From NCBI GenBank assembly GCA_023957775.1, contig JAMLGR010000002.1, forward strand, positions 186,001 through 250,000: a stretch of 64,000 nucleotides of DNA. The letters are read 5' to 3'. The notes under the pieces were generated by a model, which had not been told where the DNA came from, did no database searches, and worked only from the letters and a program-made list of their open reading frames with translations. A program made the position numbers and the translations under genes. Below, one piece after another: positions 24,770 to 33,001 of the stretch (the stretch's first letter is position 1; every line of letters begins with the position of its first letter). This stretch comes from Fimbriimonadaceae bacterium (lineage in GTDB: Bacteria; Armatimonadota; Fimbriimonadia; Fimbriimonadales; Fimbriimonadaceae).

Positions 24770-25886
24770 CTACTCGACGAACGCGTCGGGATCGGGTGGC
24801 TTGCGGAGGTAGGCCTCGACGAACAGATCGATATCGCCGTCGAGCACCCCGGTCGTGTTGCCCGTTTCCGCACCGGTCCGGTGGTCCTTGACCATCGTGT
24901 ACGGCTGGAGCACGTAGCTGCGGATCTGCCTTCCCCAATCGGCGGACCCGCCGTCGCCGCGCAGCCTGCGCATCTCCTGGTCGCTCTGTTCCCTGCCCAG
25001 CGCAGCCAGGCGCGCGGCAAGGACCGTCATCGCGCTCGCGCGGTTCTTGTGCTGGCTGCGCTCGTTCTGGCACTGGACCGTGATGCCCGTCGGCAGGTGG
25101 GTGATCCGAACCGCGCTCTCGGTCTTGTTGACGTGTTGGCCCCCCGCGCCTCCCGCACGCAACGTCTCGACTTTGAGGTCGTCCGGCTGGATGTCCACCT
25201 CCGTTTCCTCGATTTCCGGCAGCACTTCGACCTTGGCGAACGACGTATGGCGGCGGGCGGCGGCATCGAAGGGGGAGATGCGGACCAAACGGTGCACCCC
25301 GTGCTCGGACATCAGGTAACCGTAGGCGTTCTCCCCCTTCACCAACAGGTTGATCGTCCGGTAACCCGTGACCTCGCCCGGCGTCTCGTTGAGGATCTCG
25401 TACTCGAACCCGCGGCGTTGGAACCACCTCGTGTACATGCGGAACAACATCGCCGCCCAATCGCAGGCCTCGTCGCCACCCGCCCCCGCGTTGATCTCGA
25501 GGAGGGCGTTGTTGGCGTCGTACTCGCCGCTCATCAACGTCTTGAACTCGAGGATCTCAAGCTCCGCTAGAAACTCCAGCGCCATCGCATCCGCGTCTTT
25601 GCGCGTGTCCTCGCTCGGATCCCCCTCGAGGAGTTCGTAGAGTTCGCGAAGGTCCGACTCGGTCTTGACGAGCCGGTCGAAAGGCTCGACGACGCCACGG
25701 GCGCGCGAGAGCTGTTTGAGTTCGCGGTTGGCTTGGGCGGGATCGTTCCAGAAGTCGGGCTGGGCGGCCTTCTCCTGAAGCTCGGCTATCGTACGACGAA
25801 GTCTCGGTAGGTCAAAGATGACCTCCGATAGCGTCCAATCTCCCGCGAGCACTGGACAGCGCTTCATGCGTCGACATGTCGAGCAT
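24770..25886 (-). CDS. prfB: Peptide chain release factor 2, made by programmed +1 frameshift
   Basis: Recognises UGA and UAA stop codons. Motif SPF in [15 protein letters not shown] marks RF2, and GGQ is in [15 protein letters not shown]. The true N-terminus lies in another frame: ATG 25886 codes [20 protein letters not shown], then GGHL, and reaches an in-frame TGA at 25814-25812. A +1 slip at CTT-TGA-C continues with [13 protein letters not shown] to the stop at 24770, giving about 371 residues, the normal RF2 length. A TAGACT box 6 bases before ATG 25886 supports this start. The alternative unshifted frame, opening at 26002, would have a non-RF2 N-terminus. Confidence 0.93.
25811..25826 (-). 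promoter_or_regulatory. RF2 recoding site
   Basis: On the minus strand GGAGGT (25826-25821), three bases, CTT (25817-25815), stop TGA and then C. The Shine-Dalgarno-like block and its 3-base spacing to the slippery CTT are the same as in E. coli prfB. Low RF2 slows termination at TGA and favours the slip, so RF2 regulates itself. Confidence 0.93.
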
Positions 25887-25892
25887 AGGGGA

Positions 25893-25898
25893 AGTCTA
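25893..25898 (-). promoter_or_regulatory. -10 box of prfB, leaderless type
   Basis: TAGACT on the minus strand with exactly 6 bases to ATG 25886. An in-frame stop overlaps it, which excludes a start further upstream in that frame. Confidence 0.65.
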
Positions 25899-25964
25899 CC
25901 TGCGCGCCAGGCGGGGCGAACCGCGCGCGCGATTTGCGCGTCAGGTAGCTTCAGCAGGTTCTCC

Positions 25965-27566
25965 ATGACGCAACTCCTGTTCCTCATCGCCGCGACCCTC
26001 ACCCAAGTGCCCGTGGTCCAGCCCGGCGCCAGTACCGAATTTCACCGGGCCTGCCTCGCCGTCGAGGAGGCGCTCGCCGCGGGCGACGTCCCGGCGGCCC
26101 GCGCCGCGGCGGCTTCCCTGCCCCGACGCGTGATCAAGCTCGAGTTCGACGCGAGCACGATCCCCGAGGCGCGCCGCAAGGAGTTCGAGGAGGTCCGGGA
26201 CCGCGTGATGTCGGTCTGGCAACGCGGCATCACCGGAGTCTCGATCACCGCCGGCGCCCCCGCCGACATCCGCGTGCGGTTCGTGAAGTCGCTCCCGCCG
26301 GCCGCGGGCTCGCCCCTGCCCGCCGGGGCCGCCCACCTCTTTTCCGCCGCTCCCGACCAGCCCCGGCTCGAGGCCGTGATCGCCCTGGAGCGAGGCAACC
26401 CCGCGAGGGCGACCGAGGCCGCCGACGTGCACAACGAGCTTGGGTATGCGATCGGGGCGTACTTCGGCCTGGCCGCGGATCCGCTCCAGTTCGGGGCGTT
26501 CATGGGCCGGAGCGACCTGCCCACGTTCCGCCTCAATGCGCCCTCCATCGTCGAGTACCGAAAGGCCCGCGCCAACTTGGAGCTGTGCGAGACCCTTCGG
26601 AAGCTGGTGTTGAAGGGAGAGAAGATCCAAGCGGCCCATCCGCAGATCTGGATCGACGCTCCCGTGCTGCCCCAGGAGCCCGCGATTCAAGGGGAACCCA
26701 TCCGATTCAACGTCCAGATCACCAATCGCGGCGACGCCCCTCTGTCGATCGAGCTGAGGCCCGACTGCGGCTGCCTCAGCGCGACGCCCGCCGCGGTGCT
26801 CGAAGCCGGAGACACGCGGCTGATGCAGGCGATGATCGACACCACCGAATTTGTCGGCCCGCTCCACAAGCGGCTGATCGTGTACTCCAACGATCCCGAC
26901 TTCCCCGTCAAGGAGATTCCCATCAACGTGCGGGTCACCCCGCGCTACCGCCTTCTCGCTCCGGGCGGCCCCGTCGTGATCGCTTCCCAGGACGGCGCCG
27001 AATTCCAAGTGTTTCTGGCGCTGGACGAGAAGGCGAACTTCAAGCCCACCGGCGTACGGCTCAACGGCATGCCGGGCGAGGTCGCGCAAACGCCGTGGTC
27101 GGGAAAACTCGCCGATCCGGAACTCGGGGAGCCGGCCACGCAACGGTCCGGCTACCGCTACGACGTCAAGCTCGAAGGCACGCTGGCTCCGGGGCGTTCC
27201 AACGGGACGCTGATCATCGACACGGACAGCGACCGCTTCCCGACCCTCTACTACTCGTTCAGCGCGCAGAAGGGCATCGTGGCGCTTCCCGACGAGCTTT
27301 ATTTCGGGGAGATCCCCAAGGCCCCGCGCCGCGGTTCGTTCCTCGTGAGCCGCCCAGGGCAGGGGTTCAAAGTCCTGAAGATCACGTCGCCCAGTTCCAA
27401 CCTCTTCTTCGAGCACACGGCCGTGCGGGACGATTGGGAGTATCTGGTCACCGTCCAGTTCGATGGAAAGGTCCCCTTCGGCAACTACACGACGACGTTG
27501 ATCGTGGAGACCAACGACCCCAAGCAGCCCAAGTTGATCGTTCCCGTGCGCGCGGTGGTTCGGTGA
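25965..27566 (+). CDS. DUF1573 domain protein with degenerate metzincin-like N-terminal region
   Basis: A 533-residue exported protein: [20 protein letters not shown] is a signal peptide. Residues ~200-225 read [19 protein letters not shown], which looks like the zinc helix of matrixin-type proteases (HExxHxxGxxH) with its histidines lost, so a pseudo-protease domain is possible. From ~260 there are two or three Ig-like modules of the DUF1573 type, with [20 protein letters not shown] and a repeat of N(D)DPxFPVK / NDPKQPKLI endings. Such proteins are typical of Bacteroidetes, Planctomycetes and relatives; function unknown. The stop overlaps the start of the next gene, so they are coupled. Confidence 0.75.
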   Translation: MTQLLFLIAATLTQVPVVQPGASTEFHRACLAVEEALAAGDVPAARAAAASLPRRVIKLEFDASTIPEARRKEFEEVRDRVMSVWQRGITGVSITAGAPADIRVRFVKSLPPAAGSPLPAGAAHLFSAAPDQPRLEAVIALERGNPARATEAADVHNELGYAIGAYFGLAADPLQFGAFMGRSDLPTFRLNAPSIVEYRKARANLELCETLRKLVLKGEKIQAAHPQIWIDAPVLPQEPAIQGEPIRFNVQITNRGDAPLSIELRPDCGCLSATPAAVLEAGDTRLMQAMIDTTEFVGPLHKRLIVYSNDPDFPVKEIPINVRVTPRYRLLAPGGPVVIASQDGAEFQVFLALDEKANFKPTGVRLNGMPGEVAQTPWSGKLADPELGEPATQRSGYRYDVKLEGTLAPGRSNGTLIIDTDSDRFPTLYYSFSAQKGIVALPDELYFGEIPKAPRRGSFLVSRPGQGFKVLKITSPSSNLFFEHTAVRDDWEYLVTVQFDGKVPFGNYTTTLIVETNDPKQPKLIVPVRAVVR

Positions 27567-28810
27567 GAGCCCTGCTGCTGGCCGGCGCCGCGGCGCTGGC
27601 CTGCGCGATGGTCCCCCAGGCGCCCCCCGAGTGGACGGTGGTGCTCGGCGGCGACACCGACGGCATGCTCTCCCCCTGCGGCTGCACGCAACCGATGACG
27701 GGGGGACTTCGGCGTCGCGCCGCGGCCATCAAGATGCTCACCGCGGGGCGACCGTCGGTGATTCTCGAAAACTCGGGGCTGGTCGGCGGAGCCGGGAGGC
27801 AAGAGGAGCTCAAAGCCCAAGCGCTCGCGGAAACGATGAACCTCTTGGGGGCCGACGCCATCCATCTGGGCGCCGACGAAGCGGTCGGTGGCAAGGGTTT
27901 GGTGAGGGCCCTCGAGACCCTGGCCCCCGATCGCCTCCTCTGCAGCAGCATCGCGCCGTCCCCGACGAACACGCTCGCCTCCACCCGCGAGGCGGGGCCG
28001 TTCCTCGTCGGCGGGGTTTCCATGCACCCCGAGGCGCTGGCGTCGGCCCTCGGCGAGCGCCCGCTCGCCGCCGACGCCGCGGTGCGCGGGGTCGTGGCGG
28101 CCGCGCTCGCCTCCGACAAGGTCCCCGTCCTCCTGCTCCAGGGCTCGCTGGACGATGCGCGGGCGATCGCCCGGCGGCACCCCGAACTCCGTTTGATCGA
28201 ATACCGCGCGTCCGGATCGCCTCCCCCCACCGTCGAGCGCGTCGGGGAAACGGTGCTCGCCACACCCGGCGAACAGGGCAAGCACGTGGTTCGACTCGTC
28301 TGGGGCGAGGGTTCGTTTCACGATTACTCGCCCCTGACCCTCGGACCCACGTTCGAAAACGACCCCGACGCGGCGCGCATCTATGCGCGCTACCTCCAAC
28401 GGGTCGACGACGAGAAGCTCATCGAGCGGGTCGACCGGCGACCGAGCCCCAAGTTCGCGGGCAACGCGCGATGCGGCTCGTGCCATGCCGAGGCCGCCGC
28501 CAAGTGGAAGAAGACGGGGCACGCCGGAGCGCTCAAGACCCTCGAGGACGACGGACACGGGCGCGATCCGGAGTGTGTCGGCTGCCACGTGTCCGGACTC
28601 GACCGGGAAGGCGGCTTCCGATCGCGCCTCGACACCCCGCAACTCGCCGATGTCGGGTGTGAAAGCTGCCACGGACCCGGGTTGGACCACGCCCTGGATC
28701 CTTCCCGTTCGCTGGGCAAGGCCGGACCGGCGTCGTGCGCGCCTTGCCACAACGCTTCCCACAGCCCCAATTTCTCGTTTGCGGAGTTTTGGAAACGTAT
28801 TGCACATTAG
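27563..28810 (+). CDS. Exported tetraheme protein with nucleotidase-like N-terminal domain
   Basis: GTG 27563 overlaps the preceding stop and gives a signal peptide ([16 protein letters not shown]) on a 415-residue protein. Residues ~25-300 begin GGDTDGMLSPCGCTQPMTGG and keep the alpha/beta pattern of UshA/5'-nucleotidase-like metallophosphoesterases, though most metal ligands are not obvious. The last ~120 residues carry four CxxCH heme sites (CGSCH, CVGCH, CESCH, CAPCH) in a cytochrome c554-like arrangement. Proteins with this two-part layout occur in planctomycetes and related groups without a proven role. It is likely periplasmic and coexpressed with the DUF1573 gene. Confidence 0.75.
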   Translation: MRALLLAGAAALACAMVPQAPPEWTVVLGGDTDGMLSPCGCTQPMTGGLRRRAAAIKMLTAGRPSVILENSGLVGGAGRQEELKAQALAETMNLLGADAIHLGADEAVGGKGLVRALETLAPDRLLCSSIAPSPTNTLASTREAGPFLVGGVSMHPEALASALGERPLAADAAVRGVVAAALASDKVPVLLLQGSLDDARAIARRHPELRLIEYRASGSPPPTVERVGETVLATPGEQGKHVVRLVWGEGSFHDYSPLTLGPTFENDPDAARIYARYLQRVDDEKLIERVDRRPSPKFAGNARCGSCHAEAAAKWKKTGHAGALKTLEDDGHGRDPECVGCHVSGLDREGGFRSRLDTPQLADVGCESCHGPGLDHALDPSRSLGKAGPASCAPCHNASHSPNFSFAEFWKRIAH

Positions 28811-28825
28811 GTCAAAAACTCGGGG

Positions 28826-28855
28826 TTGACGGGCGATGCGGCGATCCACAACAAT
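28826..28855 (+). promoter_or_regulatory. Promoter of the DnaA-like gene
   Basis: TTGACG at 28826-28831 and AACAAT at 28850-28855, 18 bases apart. The expected start of transcription falls within a few bases of ATG 28865, so the mRNA would be leaderless. Confidence 0.6.
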
Positions 28856-28864
28856 AGCTGCGGG

Positions 28865-29905
28865 ATGGGGGTCCTCGACAACCGCGTTACCAAACCGCCG
28901 GAGCGCCGATCGCCGCTGGCCGGCGCCAACCGCTTCCGCGTAGCGTCCCCCGGCCTGTCCGACGTGCTGTTCGCCAACGAACCGCAGACCTTCGACACCT
29001 ATGCGACGGTCGCCTCGAACATCCAGGCCGTGGAGGCGGCGCTGCTCTTCTCCGCCGGCCTGCAGACCTTCGTGACCCTGGTGGGCCCGAGCGGCTGGGG
29101 CAAGTCGCACCTGCTGGAGGCCTCCGCGACCCGGATCCGCAAGGAGCTCGGACGCGGCGCGTGCCGGGTGCTCAACGCGAGCGAATGGGTCTCCTCGACC
29201 TCGCCCGTCGATCCCACCGCCCCGCTGCTTCTGGACAACGTGCACGAGGCCATGGAGCGGGCCCGGCTGAGGATTCCGTTCAAGCTGGCGCTGGAGCGGC
29301 GCGTGCGCGCCGGCCGCCCCACGATGCTCGTGTTCTCCGAAAACCGCGCCGGGCGCCTGTTGCGGGCGTTCTTGCCAAGCGGCCGTGAGTGGGAGATCGC
29401 CCACCTCGGCGCCCCCGAGGTGGGCGAGCGGCGAACGATCATCCACCGGATCGCGCGTTCGATCGACCTCTCGATCGGGCCGTGCCTCGAAGCGATGCTC
29501 GCCAAGGGTCTCCGGGGCAACGGGCGGACGCTCCGCGGCGCGCTGATGCGCCTCAAACTCCACGGCAACGAGTGGAACACGGACCGGTGCGTGCTCGAAG
29601 CGTGCGGCATCGTCAATCCGTTCTTCGCGGACAACAGCGGATGGGACCTCGTGGGCGCCGTGCTCGGCGCGGCGGCCGAGTGGGCGCCGACCGAGTCGTG
29701 CTCGCGCGAGCGGCTCGCGATCTACACGCTGCTCCGAGAGGCGCAGCTCCCCGAGGCCGAGGTCGCGCGCGCGGTGGGAGCAGAGCCCGCGGCCGTGTAC
29801 CTGCGCGCCGAGAAGTTCGGCGAGGAGATGAGGCGAAATCCGGAGCTCCAGAAGGAGCAGGACGCCTTCGTGCACGCCGTCGTCGGGCGGCTTCAATCAC
29901 TATAG
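28865..29905 (+). CDS. DnaA-like AAA+ ATPase (paralogue, not the canonical initiator)
   Basis: A 346-residue protein with the layout of DnaA domains III-IV. The segment TFDTYATVASNIQAVEAALL leads to a Walker A GPSGWGKSHLLEA near 95; APLLLDNVHEA is the Walker B/arginine region. After the ATPase the end reads SRERLAIYTLLREAQLPEAE followed by a helix, in the position of DnaA domain IV, but the DnaA-box-reading motif DHSTV is missing. It may be an Hda- or DnaA-type regulator or have another DNA-linked role. There is no dnaN nearby and no cluster of DnaA boxes seen. ATG 28865 fits the adjacent promoter. Confidence 0.7.
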   Translation: MGVLDNRVTKPPERRSPLAGANRFRVASPGLSDVLFANEPQTFDTYATVASNIQAVEAALLFSAGLQTFVTLVGPSGWGKSHLLEASATRIRKELGRGACRVLNASEWVSSTSPVDPTAPLLLDNVHEAMERARLRIPFKLALERRVRAGRPTMLVFSENRAGRLLRAFLPSGREWEIAHLGAPEVGERRTIIHRIARSIDLSIGPCLEAMLAKGLRGNGRTLRGALMRLKLHGNEWNTDRCVLEACGIVNPFFADNSGWDLVGAVLGAAAEWAPTESCSRERLAIYTLLREAQLPEAEVARAVGAEPAAVYLRAEKFGEEMRRNPELQKEQDAFVHAVVGRLQSL

Positions 29906-29916
29906 CGAACGCTATA
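29901..29916. promoter_or_regulatory. Palindrome TATAGCG-AA-CGCTATA
   Basis: A perfect 7 bp inverted repeat with a 2-base centre covers the stop codon of the DnaA-like gene and precedes the CBS-GGDEF gene. It is too short and without a T run for a terminator, so an operator is more likely. Confidence 0.4.
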
Positions 29917-30030
29917 ACCCTTCCCGGTGGATTTGCCTGATCGAACGGCCCACCCGGGGTTTTGTGGCATGAACCTTGATACACTCTGGACGGATTGGGC
30001 CGTTCTCTCGAACGTCCGAACATTGCGCGG

Positions 30031-31290
30031 ATGCTCAACATCGAAGACCTCCAACTGCTCCCCGTATGGGTTGCCCCCACGCACCTCGCCGCAACCGCGA
30101 GGCTGCTGATGGCGGGTCACCACATGCGTGTGCTGGCCGTGGTCGAGGACGGGGCCCTCATTGGAACCGTGAGCAGCGAGCGCCTCGCCGCCGCTCCCGA
30201 TTTCGATCCGATCCGCGCCTCGATCGAGCCGTTGGGATTGGTTGTCCAGGCGGGAACTCCCGTGCGCAAGGTCGCGGATCTGTTCGTCAAGGAGCACATC
30301 GAGTACGCGCCGGTCGTCGACGGAGACCGCTTTCTCGGCATGGCCACCGCAAACCTCCTCCTCCAAGAACTGGGACGGTCGTGGGACCCGCTGACCCACC
30401 TCCCTTGGAGCGACCGCTTGCGCGAATGGGGCGTGGACATGCTCCGCCAAGGCAAGGAGATCTGCATCCTCTTCATCGACCTCAACGAATTCGGCCGCTA
30501 TAACAAACGCTACGGGCATATCGTGGGGGACCGCGTGCTCTCGCGGGTCGCCCGGTTGTTGAAGGAGTGCACCGATCCGCGCACCGACGTCCTCGTGCGC
30601 TACGGCGGAGACGAGTTCGCCGTCGGAACGGTCCGCCCGCGCGAGGAGGCGGAGGCCCTTCGCCAGAAACTGCTCGACCGCACGGAAGAGGCGTCCGTGC
30701 CCGAGGCGTCCGAGCCCGTCACCTACGCCGTGGGCCTCAAGGGGGGCAAGCGGACCAAGGAGCGGGAGAGCGTCCATTTCGCCGCGACCCTCGACAACTT
30801 GATCAACCTGGCAAGCCAAGAGTGCCTTTCCCTCAAACCCCAACCCTCTGCGGCCGCGCCAGAAACCCTCGTACCCGCGGACGCATTCGCATCCGAAGCG
30901 GAGCACGGGCCGAAGCCCGAGGTCGTGGGGGTCTACACCGACGAGCGTTCCCCGAACGCTCTGACGACGGTCTTCCTCAAAGTGGGTACGAGCGTGGTCA
31001 GCGGCATGCACCACCGCGCGGGGCGCACTCCAGTGGAATCGATCGCACTCGCGACGAGCAAAGCCCTCGAGCGCGTGGTCGAAGGCGTGACGATCACGAT
31101 CGACTCCGCGGAACTCGCCGGCGACGGAGAGTCGGCGGCGGTCGCCGTGTCGTGCCAACTCGCCAAAGAGGGTTGCCAGGCGGCCGGCGAGGGATCGCGC
31201 CCGGCCGGATCCGATCCCCACGCCGCGACGGCGCAGGCCACCATCGACGCCGTGTTCGCCGGGCTCGCTCTCCTCGCCCAAGATGGCTAG
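30031..31290 (+). CDS. CBS-pair GGDEF protein, probable diguanylate cyclase
   Basis: A 419-residue cytoplasmic signalling protein. Residues ~1-110 are two CBS motifs (MRVLAVVEDGALIGTVSSER and IEYAPVVDGDRFLGMATANL), which often sense adenine nucleotides. They lead into a GGDEF domain (~125-260) with LFIDLNEFGRYNKRYGHIVG and an intact active-site loop RYGGDEFAVG, so synthesis of cyclic di-GMP is likely. A low-complexity linker and a ~120-residue C-terminal alpha/beta part with no assigned family follow. A TACACT box lies at 29980-29985; a TTG at 29995 is an alternative start. Confidence 0.85.
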   Translation: MLNIEDLQLLPVWVAPTHLAATARLLMAGHHMRVLAVVEDGALIGTVSSERLAAAPDFDPIRASIEPLGLVVQAGTPVRKVADLFVKEHIEYAPVVDGDRFLGMATANLLLQELGRSWDPLTHLPWSDRLREWGVDMLRQGKEICILFIDLNEFGRYNKRYGHIVGDRVLSRVARLLKECTDPRTDVLVRYGGDEFAVGTVRPREEAEALRQKLLDRTEEASVPEASEPVTYAVGLKGGKRTKERESVHFAATLDNLINLASQECLSLKPQPSAAAPETLVPADAFASEAEHGPKPEVVGVYTDERSPNALTTVFLKVGTSVVSGMHHRAGRTPVESIALATSKALERVVEGVTITIDSAELAGDGESAAVAVSCQLAKEGCQAAGEGSRPAGSDPHAATAQATIDAVFAGLALLAQDG

Positions 31291-31313
31291 CGACCTCGGC
31301 GAAGGCGACGGCG

Positions 31314-31319
31314 TACTAT
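31314..31319 (+). promoter_or_regulatory. -10 box, leaderless type, of the ARC/Mpa-like gene
   Basis: TACTAT lies 5 bases before ATG 31325, so transcription should begin at or next to the start codon. Confidence 0.55.
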
Positions 31320-31324
31320 GAGAT

Positions 31325-32983
31325 ATGCCCGACGCCTCTCCCTCTCCCAGCCGTGAAATCCTCGACCGGATTCTCGAGCAGCCTCCTTCGGATCCGAAGA
31401 CCGCCAACCTTCTCGCGGCTCTCCGAGAAGCCGTCGATCGAGACGAGCGGGACCGGGAGGAGACGCAACGGCTGATCCAAGAGTACGAGGAGGCCTACAA
31501 CAAGCTCACGTCCCCGGCCAACCGCGTCGGCGTCTTCCTTCGGTGGCTCGAAGATGGCCGGGCCCAGGTAGCGCTTGGGGACACCGAGTTTGTCGCGGAG
31601 GTCGATCCCGCCCTCGATGCCGAAACGCTCGTCTCGGGAACCCGCGTTCGGCTCAACGACGCCTACGCCGTCGTCGGCTCGGTGGAGACGGGATCGGACG
31701 GCGCGCTGGCCCGGGTGGGAGAGGTTCTCGAAGACGGGCGCCTGCGGCTTCAATCCGCCGCGCCCGGGACCGACGGGGGACGGCTGGTCCTGCGCAGCGC
31801 GGCGCTGCAGGACACGGTGATTGCCTCGGGCGACGAGGTCCGCTTGGACGCCACCGGCAGGATCGCGCTGGAGCATTTCGCCAAGCGCGAGACCCGCGAT
31901 TACTTCTTCGAAGACGTGCCCGAAATCCCCTGGGAGAAGGTCGGCGGCCAGGAGGAGGCCATCCACCTCATCCGCGAGACCATCGAACAGCCCCTTCTCC
32001 ATCCCGAGCTTTACGCCAAGTTCGACAAGAAGCCGGTCAAGGGCATCCTCTTGTACGGACCTCCGGGCTGCGGCAAAACCCTGATCGGGAAGGCCACGGC
32101 CCACAACCTCACCAAGGAGTACGCCAAGCGCGTGGGCCACGACGTGAAGGAGTACTTCATGGTGATCAGCGGCCCCAAGATCCTCAACATGTGGCTCGGG
32201 GAGACCGAGCGGATCGTGCGGGAGATCTTCCAGACGGCGCGCGAGAAGGCTGCCGAGGGCCGTCTCGTGTTCATCTTCATGGACGAGGCCGAATCCGTAC
32301 TCCGCACCCGATCGAGCGGACGCTGGCTGAACATCAGCAACACCGTGGTCCCCCAGTTCTGCGCCGAGCTGGACGGACTGGTCGCCCTCGAGAACGTCGT
32401 GCTCATGCTGACCTCGAACCGGCCCGACTACATCGACCCGGCTGTGCTGAGACCCGAGAGAATCGATCGAAAGGTCAAGGTCTCCCGTCCGGACAAAGCC
32501 GCTTCGACCCAGATTCTCGCCATCTACCTCCACGACCGGATCCCGATCGACCCGCTCGTCGTCAAGCGCAACAAGGGCGAGATCGACTGCGCCCGGAAGG
32601 AGCTGGTCGAGGGCACGGTGGAGTTCCTGTGGCGCCGATCGACGGAGACCGAGTTCCTCAAGGTGTTCATGCGCAACGGCAGCTCGGAGACGCTCTACTG
32701 GAAGGACCTCGTGAGCGGCGCACTGCTCAAATCGGTGGTGGATCGATCGAAGGACCTGGCGATCCGACGCGCGATCGCCAACCCTTCGGGAGAAGAGGGG
32801 GTGACCCTCGACGACCTGAAGCGCGCCGTCGAGGCCGAGTACCGGGAAAACGAGATCTTCCCCAAGAGCGACGTGCAAGAGGATTGGCTGCGGCTCTTGG
32901 ACTTCGAACGGGAGGCCGTGGCGTCGATCAAGCCCATCCGGCCCGACCGCGGGGATGAGTTCGTGCGCAACAGCGTGATCTGA
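31325..32983 (+). CDS. ARC/Mpa-like proteasomal AAA+ ATPase
   Basis: A 552-residue hexameric unfoldase candidate. A charged helical N-terminus (~25-65, RDERDREETQRLIQEYEEAY) fits the coiled coil of ARC/Mpa. It is followed by about 130 residues of OB-like beta sequence and one AAA module with Walker A GILLYGPPGCGKTLIGKA, Walker B RLVFIFMDEAESVL and second-region SNRPDYIDPAVLRPERID. These match the bacterial proteasome ATPase family rather than FtsH or ClpX. The C-terminus ends SVI and lacks the QYL/HbYX-type tail that docks on the 20S proteasome. No prcA, prcB, pafA, dop or Pup/UBact gene is in the window. Confidence 0.85.
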   Translation: MPDASPSPSREILDRILEQPPSDPKTANLLAALREAVDRDERDREETQRLIQEYEEAYNKLTSPANRVGVFLRWLEDGRAQVALGDTEFVAEVDPALDAETLVSGTRVRLNDAYAVVGSVETGSDGALARVGEVLEDGRLRLQSAAPGTDGGRLVLRSAALQDTVIASGDEVRLDATGRIALEHFAKRETRDYFFEDVPEIPWEKVGGQEEAIHLIRETIEQPLLHPELYAKFDKKPVKGILLYGPPGCGKTLIGKATAHNLTKEYAKRVGHDVKEYFMVISGPKILNMWLGETERIVREIFQTAREKAAEGRLVFIFMDEAESVLRTRSSGRWLNISNTVVPQFCAELDGLVALENVVLMLTSNRPDYIDPAVLRPERIDRKVKVSRPDKAASTQILAIYLHDRIPIDPLVVKRNKGEIDCARKELVEGTVEFLWRRSTETEFLKVFMRNGSSETLYWKDLVSGALLKSVVDRSKDLAIRRAIANPSGEEGVTLDDLKRAVEAEYRENEIFPKSDVQEDWLRLLDFEREAVASIKPIRPDRGDEFVRNSVI

Positions 32984-33001
32984 CGCCGCTCGCGCGATCC
33001 C

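Noticed and set aside
25887-26002. N-terminal extension of release factor 2 in the unshifted frame
   Set aside because: It is explained better by the frameshift; the extension is unrelated to RF2 and overlaps the start of the divergent DUF1573 gene.
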